A DNA stretch of 64,000 bases from Cupriavidus sp. D384 (GCF_001652915.1 NZ_BBQI01000128.1:1-64000), one strand, 5' to 3'; shown: positions 44,181 to 52,875, numbered from the stretch's first letter. The notes: generated from the sequence alone by a model not told the origin. Numbers and translations are program-made.

Positions 44181-45730
44181 TCAGCAAGGAAGCCATCAAG
44201 CGCGGTTACAACCGCGGCAACTACCTCGTGGGCCAGCACACGCCGCCCCACTTCGCGGCAAGCATCACCGCAACGCCGGACGCCCCGGGCCTGCAGCGCG
44301 ATGCGGTCGTCATCGACGGTGCCACCGTCGACGCGCTGCGCCGTGCCGCAGACGAAGTGCTGACGTCCACCGGCGACGTCGTGAAATGGACCCGCGACTG
44401 GTGGGCCGGATCGATGATGACCGAGACCGGCGGCAAGCCCGCCACACCGCGCGGCGTGATCGTGCGCGCATCCACCGTGGAGCAGATCCAGGCCGTGATG
44501 CGCATCGCGCATGCCGGCGCAATTCCGGTGACCGTGTCCGCCGGCCGCAGCAACGTGACCGGTGCCGCCCTGCCGGTGCGTGGCGGCATCGTGCTCGACG
44601 TCTGCGAGCTGAACCGCTTCCTGGCGTTCGACAAGCCAAGCCAGATCGTCGAGGTGGAAGCGGGCATGTTCGGCGACGTGTTCGAGCAGATCATCCAGCA
44701 CGAACACGGCATGACGATGGGCCACTGGCCGTCGTCGTACGCCATCAGCACCGTGGGCGGCTGGGTGGCCTGCCGCGGCGCGGGCCAGCTGTCCACGCGC
44801 TACGGCAAGATCGAGGACATGGTGGTGGGCATGGACGTGGTGCTGGCCGATGGCAGCCTGGTCACCGTGGGCGGCTATCCGCGTGCGGCACTGGGGCCGG
44901 ACCTGATGCAGATGTTCGTCGGCTCCGAAGGCACGCTGGGCGTGATCGTGCGGGTGCGCCTGAAACTGCACCGCCTGCCCGACTACGGCAGCGCCATTGC
45001 CTATGGCTTCAAGACCTTCGCCATCGGGCTCGAAGCCTGCCGCCAGATCATGCAGCGTGGCGCCAACCCGGCCGCGCTGCGCCTGTACGACGAACTGGAA
45101 AGCGGCGTGCAGTTCGGGCTGCCCGATACCAACGTGCTGCTGGTGGCCGACGAAGGCGCGCAGGAGATGGTCGATGCCGTGATCGCCATCAGCGAGCGCA
45201 CCTGCGCCGAGCTGGGCGACAAGCTCGATGGCGATGCCATCTTCGAACGCTGGCTCGATACGCGCTACCTGACCGGCAAGAGTGCCGAGGGCTTCAAGCG
45301 CAGCCCCGGCTTTGTGGCCGACACGCTGGAAATGGCCGGCCCGTGGAGCGACCTGGCCGCGATCTACACCGATGTGGTGGCGGCCATCAACGCCGTGCCG
45401 GGCACGCTGGCCGGATCGGCGCACCAGTCGCATGCCTATGTCGACGGGGCCTGCCTGTACTTCTCGCTGCGCGGCGACGTGGCCGTGGAAGACCGCCAGA
45501 AGTGGTATCGCGCCGCGTGGGATGCCGCCAACGCGGTGCTGATCCAATACAATGCCGCGTTGAGCCATCATCACGGCATCGGCCTGTTGCGCGCGCCGTA
45601 CATGGCACCGTCGCTCGATACGGCGTTTCCGGTGCTGGTGGCGGTCAAGCGGGCGCTCGATCCGCAAAACATCCTCAATCCCGGCAAGCTCGGCCTTTCG
45701 GACGCGCTGACCCACGAAGCCACGAAGTAA
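44177..45730 (+). CDS. FAD-binding oxidase, alkyl-DHAP synthase/GlcD-like
   Basis: 517 residues with FAD_binding_4 (about 90-230; VTVSAGRSNVTGAALPVRGG, YAISTVGGWVACRGAGQLST) and a C-terminal domain containing YFSLRGDV, ALSHHHGIG and PQNILNPGKLG. The WTRDWWAGSM and ALSHHHGIG segments are like alkyldihydroxyacetonephosphate synthase relatives, many of which in bacteria are sn-glycerol-1-phosphate or 2-hydroxyacid oxidases. Translationally coupled to glpD (ATGA). It may oxidise the other stereoisomer or a downstream acid; inferred. Followed 4 bp later by the GlpP-like gene. Confidence 0.85.
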   Translation: MISKEAIKRGYNRGNYLVGQHTPPHFAASITATPDAPGLQRDAVVIDGATVDALRRAADEVLTSTGDVVKWTRDWWAGSMMTETGGKPATPRGVIVRASTVEQIQAVMRIAHAGAIPVTVSAGRSNVTGAALPVRGGIVLDVCELNRFLAFDKPSQIVEVEAGMFGDVFEQIIQHEHGMTMGHWPSSYAISTVGGWVACRGAGQLSTRYGKIEDMVVGMDVVLADGSLVTVGGYPRAALGPDLMQMFVGSEGTLGVIVRVRLKLHRLPDYGSAIAYGFKTFAIGLEACRQIMQRGANPAALRLYDELESGVQFGLPDTNVLLVADEGAQEMVDAVIAISERTCAELGDKLDGDAIFERWLDTRYLTGKSAEGFKRSPGFVADTLEMAGPWSDLAAIYTDVVAAINAVPGTLAGSAHQSHAYVDGACLYFSLRGDVAVEDRQKWYRAAWDAANAVLIQYNAALSHHHGIGLLRAPYMAPSLDTAFPVLVAVKRALDPQNILNPGKLGLSDALTHEATK

Positions 45731-45734
45731 GCCC

Positions 45735-46319
45735 ATGGACAGGTCTCTCGGCGCCCGCCTGACGCGACACCCGGTAATCGCCACGCTCTACGGCGTGGAA
45801 CAGGTCGAAGCCTTCATCGACAGCGAGGCGGAAGTCTCGATCGTGGCCAACGTGGAGCTGCGTCGCCTGCAGCCCGTGATTGCCATGCTGACGAAGGCCG
45901 GCAAGTATGTGATCGTCAATATCGACAGTTGCGAAGGGCTGTCGCAGGACAAGGGCGGCGTCGAGTACCTGGCCGACATCGGCGTGACCAGCCTGGTCTC
46001 GACCCGCGTGGCTACCATCCAGCGCGCCAACCGCGCCGGCATGGTGACCATGCAGAAGGTCTTCGTGACCGACCGCTCCACCTGGCCGCGCAGCGTCAAG
46101 GCGCTGGAACAAAGCGATCCGAACCTGGTGCAGCTGATGCCCGCGCCGATGCTGTCGCACCTGCCCGAGGCCGACCGCAAGGCGCTGCCGCCCATCGTCA
46201 CGTCGGGCTTCGTGTGCAACCAGGACGATATCCGCAGCGCCATCGCGCATGGCGCGGTGGCGATCTCCACCAGCGACCGCAAGCTCTGGAACCTGGAAGC
46301 GAAGGCGCTCAGGGGTTAG
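45735..46319 (+). CDS. glpP: glycerol-3-phosphate-responsive antiterminator, GlpP-like
   Basis: 194 residues, the same length as Bacillus GlpP. The PF04309-type fold (TIM-barrel-like) is shown by HPVIATLYGVEQVEAFIDSE, KYVIVNIDSCEGLSQDKGG, GVTSLVSTRVATIQRA and VQLMPAPMLSHLPE. In Bacillus GlpP binds glycerol 3-phosphate and then leader RNA of glp genes to prevent termination. Here it closes the operon that makes the G3P enzymes, giving a feedback layout, and its likely target is the leader at 39409-39499. RNA binding in this lineage is not shown by the sequence itself. Confidence 0.85.
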   Translation: MDRSLGARLTRHPVIATLYGVEQVEAFIDSEAEVSIVANVELRRLQPVIAMLTKAGKYVIVNIDSCEGLSQDKGGVEYLADIGVTSLVSTRVATIQRANRAGMVTMQKVFVTDRSTWPRSVKALEQSDPNLVQLMPAPMLSHLPEADRKALPPIVTSGFVCNQDDIRSAIAHGAVAISTSDRKLWNLEAKALRG

Positions 46320-46333
46320 CGGGTGGCTGGCGC

Positions 46334-46462
46334 CGCGACCCTTTTGGCCGCGCCGCCCAAGCCGACGAGATCGCCGACGTGGTGGTGTACCTGGCGTCGG
46401 CGCGCGCTTCGTACCTGAGCGGCGTGGTGGTGGATGCCGAAGGAGGCGCGCGGTACATGTGA
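46334..46462 (+). pseudogene. remnant of a short-chain dehydrogenase 3' end
   Basis: About 42 codons, RDPFGRAAQADEIADVVVYL then ASARASYLSGVVVDAEGG, ending RYM and a stop. This is the C-terminal signature of SDR dehydrogenases (GR-x-x-x-x-EIAD, FLAS, SG-x-x-x-x-DGG). The nucleotide-binding and catalytic parts are absent: upstream sequence in this frame is antisense-like shadow of the GlpP gene. Probably the end of a gene lost by deletion when the operon was joined here. Confidence 0.8.
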
Positions 46463-46477
46463 GGCCTCCACCGGCGC

Positions 46478-47458
46478 TTAGTCGATCGTCGCGCCCGACG
46501 CCTTCACCACCTTGCCCCATTTGTCGATTTCGTGGGCGACGAACCTGCCCGTGTCCGGCGGCGAGGTCCATGTGGCGGCAAACCCCTGCGTGGCAAAGCG
46601 CGTGCGTACATCGTCCTGCGTCAGCACGGCCTTCAACGCCTCGCCAAGCTTGTCGACCACGGCAGCGGGCGTGCCGGCCGGCACCAGCAGCGCGTTCCAC
46701 GCGGTGGCCTCGTAGCCGGGCAGGCCGGCCTGCGCCACGGTGGGGATATCGGGTGCCGCCGGAGAGCGCGCGGCGCCGGTCACGGCCAGTGCGCGCAGCT
46801 TGCCGTCCCGCACGAACGGCATGGCTGACAGCATCGTGTCGAACATCACCGTGGCCTGCCCCGCCATGACGTCGGTCAGCGCGGGCGCGCTGCCCTTGTA
46901 GGGCACGTGGGTCATGCGGATACCGGCCATGCTGTCGAACAGCTCCGCCGACAGATGGGTGGACTGCCCGTTGCCAGAACTGGCGAACGTGACCTTGCCC
47001 GGATTCGCCTTCGCCATCGCGATCAGTTCGGCTACGTTGCTGGCCGGGGTGGACGGTGCGGTCACCAGCACCAGCGGGCCGCTGGTCAGCATCGACACCG
47101 GCGCGAAGTCGGTACGCGTGTTGTAGCCAGGCTTGGCAAACAGCGTCATGTTGATGGCGTGCGCGGTGGTTGCCACCAGCATCGTGTAGCCGTCTGGCGC
47201 CGACTTGGCGACGGCATCGGCGCCGATATTGCCGCCGGCGCCGGGGCGGTTGTCGACGACGATGGGCTGGCCCAGCCGCTCCGACAGTTTCTGCCCCACC
47301 ACCCGCGCCACGATATCGGTGGGCCCGCCAGGCGGATAGGGCACCACCATGCGGATCGGCTTGTTCGGCCACGCCTGCGCCTGGGCGGCGGGCACAGCGG
47401 CCAGCATCGGGACGGACAGCACGGACAAGGACAGCAACAGCTTGCGGACGGGGGTCAT
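46478..47458 (-). CDS. Bug-family periplasmic solute receptor
   Basis: 326 residues. A Sec signal peptide (LLLSLSVLSVPMLAAVPAAQA) is followed by IRMVVPYPPGGPTDIVARVV, VDNRPGAGGNIGADAVAKS and MTHVPYKGSAPALTDVMAG. It stands alone: the gene to its left is the SDR remnant and convergent glpP, and to its right lies the ilvD terminator. No enzyme partner is adjacent, so the ligand cannot be guessed. Confidence 0.92.
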   Translation of the reverse strand: MTPVRKLLLSLSVLSVPMLAAVPAAQAQAWPNKPIRMVVPYPPGGPTDIVARVVGQKLSERLGQPIVVDNRPGAGGNIGADAVAKSAPDGYTMLVATTAHAINMTLFAKPGYNTRTDFAPVSMLTSGPLVLVTAPSTPASNVAELIAMAKANPGKVTFASSGNGQSTHLSAELFDSMAGIRMTHVPYKGSAPALTDVMAGQATVMFDTMLSAMPFVRDGKLRALAVTGAARSPAAPDIPTVAQAGLPGYEATAWNALLVPAGTPAAVVDKLGEALKAVLTQDDVRTRFATQGFAATWTSPPDTGRFVAHEIDKWGKVVKASGATID

Positions 47459-47628
47459 GCGCGCTCCTGGATCGCCAAGGTTTTGCAGAGTGAAACTTGC
47501 GAAACAGCCATGCCATCAGGCTTATAGGCGCCGTCCCGGTGCCGTGTCACTTTGCAGCGCATCAAAGTTTTACGGGCTGAAACCCGCCCCCCTCCCCGCC
47601 CCTGCCAGCGCGCACGACCGCCCAAAGC
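47459..47628. other. upstream region of the orphan Bug gene
   Basis: No gene recognised. An imperfect dyad GTTTTGC-N12-GCGAAAC (about 47480-47505) and two ACTTTGCAG-like stretches lie in the first 100 bp upstream of the Bug gene and could be regulator sites; confidence is low. Confidence 0.3.
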
Positions 47629-47666
47629 AAAAACGCCGCGCGCCCCGTCTGGCGGGGCGCGCGGCG
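47629..47666 (-). terminator. rho-independent terminator of ilvD
   Basis: A perfect 14-bp GC stem (47634-47647 with 47653-47666, loop TCTGG) is followed on the minus strand by a U-rich tract. It starts 34 bp after the ilvD stop. Confidence 0.9.
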
Positions 47667-47700
47667 TCGTATGCACAACCGGGCCGGCAGGCCCGGAAGA

Positions 47701-49560
47701 TCAGTCGTCGAGCAGCGACAGGTCGCGCACGGCGCCCTTGTCGGCCGACATCACCAGCTTGGCGTAGGCCTTGAGCGCAGCCGACACCTTGCGCGGACGC
47801 GCCTTGGCCGGCTTCCAGCCACGGGCATCCTGCTCGGCGCGGCGGGTAGCCAGTTCCTCGTCCGACACCAGCACATCGATCGTGCGGTTGGGGATGTCGA
47901 TGCGGATCTTGTCGCCATCGCGCACCAGGCCGATGGCGCCACCGGCTGCCGCCTCAGGCGAGCAGTGACCAATCGACAGGCCCGACGTACCACCCGAGAA
48001 GCGGCCGTCCGTCAGCAGCGCGCACGCCTTGCCCAGGCCCTTGGACTTGATGTAGCTGGTCGGGTACAGCATTTCCTGCATGCCCGGGCCGCCCTTCGGG
48101 CCTTCGTAGCGCACGATCACCACGTCGCCGGCCTTGACCTTGTCGTTGAGGATGTTCTCGACCGCCTCGTCCTGCGACTCTGTCACGTGGGCCGTGCCCT
48201 CGAACACCAGGATGCTCTCGTCCACGCCCGCGGTCTTCACCACGCAGCCGTCCAGCGCGATATTGCCGGTCAGCACGGCCAGGCCGCCTTCCTTCGAGAA
48301 CGCGTGCTCATACGAGCGGATGCAGCCCTCGGCGCGATCCAGGTCCAGGCTCGGCCAGCGCGTGTTCTGGCTGAACGCCACCTGCGAGGGGATGCCCGCC
48401 GGACCAGCCATGTAGAACGTGCGTACGGCCTCGTCCTGCGTGCGGACGATGTCCCACTGGTCCAGCGCGTCCTTCAGCGTGGGCGTATGCACGGTCGGCA
48501 CGTCGGTGTGCAGCTTGCCGGCGCGGTCCAGTTCGCCCAGGATGGCCATGATGCCGCCGGCGCGGTGCACATCCTCGATGTGGTACTTGTTGGTGTTCGG
48601 GGCCACCTTGCACAGCTGCGGCACCACGCGCGACATGCGGTCGATGTCGGTCATCGTGAAGTCGATCTCGGCTTCACGGGCAATCGCCAGCAGGTGCAGG
48701 ATGGTGTTGGTGGAACCGCCCATGGCGATGTCCAGCGTCATGGCGTTCTCGAACGCCTTGAAGCCCACCGAACGCGGCAGCACGCGCTCGTCGTTCTGCT
48801 CGTAGTACATGCGGGCCAGGTCGACAATACGCTGGCCGGCGCGCCTGAACAGCTGCTCGCGGTCGGCGTGCGTGGCGACCACGGTGCCGTTGCCGGGCAG
48901 CGACAGGCCCAGCGCCTCGGTCAGGCAGTTCATCGAGTTGGCCGTGAACATGCCCGAGCACGAACCGCACGTGGGGCATGCCGAACGCTCGACCTGCGCC
49001 ACTTCCTCATCCGAATACGACTGGTCGGCGGCCATCACCATGGCATCCACCAGGTCGAGCTTCTTCAGTTCGATGGTCTTGGTCACCGGGTTGGCCAGGC
49101 GCGTCTTGCCGGCTTCCATCGGGCCGCCCGAGACGAAAATCACGGGGATGTTCAGGCGCATCGCGGCCATCAGCATGCCCGGGGTGATCTTGTCGCAGTT
49201 CGAGATGCACACCATGGCATCGGCGCAGTGCGCATTGACCATGTATTCCACGGAATCCGCGATGATGTCGCGGCTTGGCAGCGAATACAGCATGCCGTCG
49301 TGGCCCATGGCGATACCGTCGTCGACGGCGATGGTGTTGAATTCCTTCGCCACGCCGCCGGCGGCTTCGATCTCGCGTGCGACGAGCTGGCCCAGGTCCT
49401 TCAGGTGCACGTGGCCCGGCACGAACTGGGTGAACGAGTTGACCACCGCGATGATCGGCTTCTGGAAGTCTTCGTCTTTCATGCCGGTGGCGCGCCACAG
49501 CGAGCGCGCACCCGCCATGTTGCGGCCGGCGGTAGAGGTCTTGGAACGGTATGTGGGCAT
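47701..49560 (-). CDS. ilvD: dihydroxy-acid dehydratase
   Basis: 619 residues, the long E. coli-type IlvD. It dehydrates 2,3-dihydroxy-isovalerate and 2,3-dihydroxy-3-methylvalerate in valine and isoleucine synthesis, using an oxygen-sensitive Fe-S cluster. Cluster cysteines are in SNCDKITPGM and SACPTCGSCSGMFTANSMNC; MPTYRSKTSTAGRNMAGARS is the standard N-terminus, which fixes the start at 49560. An upstream in-frame codon at 49623 would add unconserved residues. No leader peptide or attenuator was seen in the 150 bp upstream. The Lrp-type gene lies upstream on the same strand. Confidence 0.97.
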   Translation of the reverse strand: MPTYRSKTSTAGRNMAGARSLWRATGMKDEDFQKPIIAVVNSFTQFVPGHVHLKDLGQLVAREIEAAGGVAKEFNTIAVDDGIAMGHDGMLYSLPSRDIIADSVEYMVNAHCADAMVCISNCDKITPGMLMAAMRLNIPVIFVSGGPMEAGKTRLANPVTKTIELKKLDLVDAMVMAADQSYSDEEVAQVERSACPTCGSCSGMFTANSMNCLTEALGLSLPGNGTVVATHADREQLFRRAGQRIVDLARMYYEQNDERVLPRSVGFKAFENAMTLDIAMGGSTNTILHLLAIAREAEIDFTMTDIDRMSRVVPQLCKVAPNTNKYHIEDVHRAGGIMAILGELDRAGKLHTDVPTVHTPTLKDALDQWDIVRTQDEAVRTFYMAGPAGIPSQVAFSQNTRWPSLDLDRAEGCIRSYEHAFSKEGGLAVLTGNIALDGCVVKTAGVDESILVFEGTAHVTESQDEAVENILNDKVKAGDVVIVRYEGPKGGPGMQEMLYPTSYIKSKGLGKACALLTDGRFSGGTSGLSIGHCSPEAAAGGAIGLVRDGDKIRIDIPNRTIDVLVSDEELATRRAEQDARGWKPAKARPRKVSAALKAYAKLVMSADKGAVRDLSLLDD

Positions 49561-49711
49561 TGTGGGTGCTTGGAAATTACGCAAACGCAGCGGCCCACGG
49601 GGGGATCGACAGGGCCTGGACAAACCCGTGCGGGCGGCCTTGTGAGCCGGGCGCCGGGCAAAGCTGGGGATTATCCCACAGCCCTCACCCGGTCTGGGTA
49701 CCTGACCGCGG

Positions 49712-50149
49712 CTACAACGGCGGCAGGCGCCGCTTCACCGGCTGCGACTTGACGATGGCCGAACTGGTCTCGGCCATCTCCGTGATCTGCTCCAGGATAT
49801 GGTCCAGGTGCTCGATGGATCGCAAATACAGCCGCCCGATAAAGCAGTCGTCGCCGGTGACCTTGTCGCATTCGGCGAATTCGGGGATGGCCTCGATCAG
49901 CTTCTGCACCGCCTGGAGCTTGCCGGGCAACGGCTTGATGCGGACGATGGCCTGCATCGAAAACCCCAGCGTGCGCGGCTCCACATCGACCGTGAAGCCG
50001 CGGATCACGCCACGGTCCTCAAGCCGGCGCAGCCGTTCCGATGCCCCGGGGGACGACAAACCCACCTGCTCGGCCAGCGCCTTGACCGGCATGCGGGCGT
50101 CCTGCTGCAGCAGGGTCAGGATGCGGCGGTCGGTATCGTCGAGTGACAT
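49712..50149 (-). CDS. Lrp/AsnC-family transcriptional regulator
   Basis: 145 residues: AsnC-type HTH at about 4-60 (DRRILTLLQQDARMPVKALA, then SSPGASERLRRLEDRGVI) and a RAM ligand-binding domain at about 70-140. Lrp-type proteins form octamers and sense amino acids. It is divergent from an EamA-type transporter gene, a frequent pairing in which the regulator turns on an amino-acid exporter. A 13-bp palindrome lies between them. Control of ilvD downstream is also conceivable. Confidence 0.9.
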   Translation of the reverse strand: MSLDDTDRRILTLLQQDARMPVKALAEQVGLSSPGASERLRRLEDRGVIRGFTVDVEPRTLGFSMQAIVRIKPLPGKLQAVQKLIEAIPEFAECDKVTGDDCFIGRLYLRSIEHLDHILEQITEMAETSSAIVKSQPVKRRLPPL

Positions 50150-50190
50150 AAGGTATTTCCGGAAAACTGCCTTACAAAAAACAAAAGAAA

Positions 50191-50203
50191 AGGCGAATCG
50201 CCT
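50191..50203. promoter_or_regulatory. 13-bp palindrome between Lrp and EamA genes
   Basis: AGGCGA-A-TCGCCT is a perfect inverted repeat in the AT-rich stretch between the divergent genes, 42 bp from the Lrp start codon. It is a candidate Lrp-type operator; assignment rests on location. Confidence 0.45.
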
Positions 50204-50290
50204 GCATTTTCGACTGTGGATTATAGGCCACAGCCCTTAAACTGCAACCCTCATTTGCCAAGGCGCAATCACAGGGAACAGGAGACGGCC

Positions 50291-51196
50291 GTGGACGACA
50301 GAACGCGGGGCATGCTGGAAATGGTGGCGGCGATGGTGATCTCGGGCACCATCGGCTGGCTGGTGGTGATATCGGGCCGACCGGTCACGCAGGTGGTGTT
50401 CTGGCGCTGCGCCTTCGGCGCGCTGGTGCTGGTGCCGGTCTGCCTGGCGCGCGGCTACCTGCGGCCGGGCGGCATCACGCTGCGCCAGGGGCTGCTGGCC
50501 GTGGCCGGCGGGGTCGCCATCGTCGCCAACTGGCTGTTGCTGTTCTCGGCTTATGAAGGCGCCTCGATCTCCATTGCCACGGCGGTGTACAACACGCAGC
50601 CGTTCATGCTGGTGGGCCTGGGTGCGCTGTTCCTGGGCGAGCGTCTCACCGTGGCAAAAGTCGCCTGGCTGCTGCTGGCGTTCGCGGGCATGCTGCTGAT
50701 CGTGCAGGGCAAGCCCGGCGCGGGCGCCGCGCACGGCAACTACCTGCTGGGGATCGCGCTGGCACTGGGCGCGGCGTTCTTCTACGCACTGGCCGCGCTG
50801 ATCGCCAAGCGGCTCAAGGGCGTGCCGCCGCACCTGATCGCGCTGATCCACGTGCTGGTCGGCACCGTCATGCTGCTGCCGATGGCGTTGCGCGCCGACC
50901 TGCCGGCCGGCGCCCTGCCCTGGGCCACGCTGGCGACCATGGGCTTCGTCCATACCGGCCTGATGTACATCCTGCTGTACGGCGCGATCCAGAAGCTGCC
51001 CACGCACCTGACAGGCGCCCTGTCGTTCATTTATCCTATCGTGGCCATTCTGGTTGACCGGCTGGCTTTCGGGCATCACCTGCACCTGTCGCAAATCGGC
51101 GGGGCGGCGCTGATCCTGCTGGCTGCCGCGGGCATGACGCTGGGATGGCCCTGGCGCGGAACGCTGCCGTGGGGGGAACGCAAACCCTCCGCCTGA
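50291..51196 (+). CDS. EamA/DMT-family transporter
   Basis: 301 residues with ten predicted membrane helices in two EamA repeats (about 10-140 and 155-290). AVYNTQPFMLVGLGALFLGERLT and GALSFIYPIVAILVDRLAFG are the repeat-end motifs. These inner-membrane carriers commonly export amino acids or metabolites. Start is the GTG at 50291 because CAGGAGACGG stands just upstream; the frame extends to 50216. Divergent from the Lrp-type regulator, which suggests amino-acid-controlled export. Confidence 0.87.
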   Translation: MDDRTRGMLEMVAAMVISGTIGWLVVISGRPVTQVVFWRCAFGALVLVPVCLARGYLRPGGITLRQGLLAVAGGVAIVANWLLLFSAYEGASISIATAVYNTQPFMLVGLGALFLGERLTVAKVAWLLLAFAGMLLIVQGKPGAGAAHGNYLLGIALALGAAFFYALAALIAKRLKGVPPHLIALIHVLVGTVMLLPMALRADLPAGALPWATLATMGFVHTGLMYILLYGAIQKLPTHLTGALSFIYPIVAILVDRLAFGHHLHLSQIGGAALILLAAAGMTLGWPWRGTLPWGERKPSA

Positions 51197-51240
51197 CGGC
51201 GGCCCGCGCCCCGACTTCAACCCAACACGGAGGCGCGGTG

Positions 51241-52491
51241 ATGCAGGAGACGCAAGGGATGTCCCGGGATCGGCTGGACCGGATCGGACGCTTTATCGAC
51301 GAAACCTATATCGCCACCGGCAAGCTGCCGGGCGCGCTGGTGCAGGTCTGGCGGCGCGGCGAACTGGCGCTGAACACCGTATTGGGCCAGGCCGACCGCG
51401 AGCGGCAGGTGCCGCTGGCCGAGGATTCCATCTTCCGCATCTATTCGATGACCAAGCCGATCACGTCGGTCGCCATCATGATGCTGGTGGAGGAATGCAG
51501 GATCGCCCTCGACGACCCCGTCAGCAAGTACATTCCGGCCTGGGAAAACCTGGGCGTATTCGCGGGCGGCTTCATGGAGGGCTTCCAGACCCGCCCGCCC
51601 GCACGGCCGATGCAGGTGGTGGACCTGCTGCGTCATACCTCGGGCCTGACATACGGCTTCCAGCAGAACAGCAACGTCGACGCGGCCTACCGCAAGCTGA
51701 AGATCGGCGAACTGGCCACCGAAGGCACGCTCGACGACATGATCGGCAAGCTTGCCACGCTGCCGCTGGAATTCTCGCCCGGCGAGGCCTGGAATTACTC
51801 GGTGGCGACCGATGTGCTGGGCTATCTGGTCGGCAAGATCAGCGGCATGCCGTTCGACGCCTTCCTGAAGCAGCGAATATTCGATCCGCTTGGCATGGTC
51901 GATACCGGCTTCCACGTGCCCGCGCAAAAGGCCGCGCGGTTCTGCGCCTGCTACGCGGTGGGCGCACTCGGCTCCAAGGTCATCACGCCACGCGGCCCGA
52001 TGCTGCAGGACGATCCGCAGACCAGCCCCTACCTGCAACCGCCCGCATTCCTGTCGGGCGGCGGCGGCCTGGTGTCGACGGCTGCCGACTACATGCGCTT
52101 TGCCCGCATGCTGCTGAACGGCGGCGAACTCGATGGGGTGCGCCTGCTTGGGCCCAAGACGCTGGCACTGATGACCGCCAACCATCTGCCCGGCGGAGTC
52201 GACCTGCCGCGCCTGTCACGCTCGATGTTCAGCGAGGCCACCTATGAGGGCGTGGGCTTCGGCCTGGGCTTTGCCACCACCATCGCGCCGGCCAGCACGT
52301 TGATTCCGGGCAGCGCCGGCGACATGTTCTGGGGCGGCGCGGCCAGCACGTTCTTCTGGGTCGACCCCAAGGAAGACCTGATCGGACTGTTCCTCACGCA
52401 ACTGCTGCCGTCGTCGGCCTACCCGGTGCGCCGCCAGTTGCGCACGATGGTCTACAGCGCAATCACGGAGCCGGGCCCGGCGCCGCGCTAG
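51241..52491 (+). CDS. class C beta-lactamase-fold serine hydrolase (esterase)
   Basis: 416 residues of the PF00144 beta-lactamase/esterase family. Nucleophile S69 and K72 are in IYSMTKPITS; Y186 in GEAWNYSVATD supplies the second motif; DLLRHTSGLTYG is typical. No signal peptide is visible, so the protein is probably a cytoplasmic esterase like EstB rather than a secreted beta-lactamase. Start at 51241 with GGAGG seven bases before; a GTG one codon upstream is possible. The natural ester or amide is unknown. Stands 45 bp after the EamA transporter and may be co-transcribed. Confidence 0.87.
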   Translation: MQETQGMSRDRLDRIGRFIDETYIATGKLPGALVQVWRRGELALNTVLGQADRERQVPLAEDSIFRIYSMTKPITSVAIMMLVEECRIALDDPVSKYIPAWENLGVFAGGFMEGFQTRPPARPMQVVDLLRHTSGLTYGFQQNSNVDAAYRKLKIGELATEGTLDDMIGKLATLPLEFSPGEAWNYSVATDVLGYLVGKISGMPFDAFLKQRIFDPLGMVDTGFHVPAQKAARFCACYAVGALGSKVITPRGPMLQDDPQTSPYLQPPAFLSGGGGLVSTAADYMRFARMLLNGGELDGVRLLGPKTLALMTANHLPGGVDLPRLSRSMFSEATYEGVGFGLGFATTIAPASTLIPGSAGDMFWGGAASTFFWVDPKEDLIGLFLTQLLPSSAYPVRRQLRTMVYSAITEPGPAPR

Positions 52492-52572
52492 CCCTGCCGT
52501 CCGCGCCGGGGCAGCCTGGCGCGGGCGCGAGTAAAATGCAGGCACGTGAACCCGCAACGGACCAGACCGAAC

Positions 52573-52875
52573 ATGAAGCTCCGCACGACGATCCTCACGA
52601 TGTCGGTGGCCGCCATGACGGCCATCAGCCCCCTGGCGCATGCCAGTGTGTCGTCAGACGCACACGCCTTCAAGGAAGGCGTCAAGGAAGCAGGCAAGAA
52701 GACCGGCCACGCGGTGGCCGATGTGGCCCGCACGATTGGCCACGGCGCCAAGGAGGCCGGCATCACCATCGGCCATGGCGCACGGGACGCCGGCCACGCG
52801 GTGGCGGATACCACCAAACGCGGCTACCAGGCAACCAAGCAGGCCATCAAGGGCGACGACAAGAGCGAAGATTGA
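52573..52875 (+). CDS. small exported repeat protein, 100 aa
   Basis: 100 residues. A signal peptide (LTMSVAAMTAISPLAHASV) is followed by a mature part made of approximate 11- to 14-residue repeats: KEAGKKTGHAVADVART, IGHGAKEAGIT, IGHGARDAGHAVADTTKRG. The amphipathic, Gly/Ala/His-rich pattern is like LEA-type or glycine-zipper stress proteins, but no named family was recognised. Likely periplasmic. The ribosome-binding site is weak. Transcribed alone in the same direction as its neighbours. Confidence 0.72.
   Translation: MKLRTTILTMSVAAMTAISPLAHASVSSDAHAFKEGVKEAGKKTGHAVADVARTIGHGAKEAGITIGHGARDAGHAVADTTKRGYQATKQAIKGDDKSED

Noticed and set aside
49561..49711. Attenuator or leader peptide for ilvD
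   Set aside because: No run of branched-chain codons and no alternative hairpins with a U-run were found.
47671..49752. Plus-strand open frame opposite ilvD
   Set aside because: ilvD is unambiguous on the minus strand; the opposite frame is a compositional shadow.
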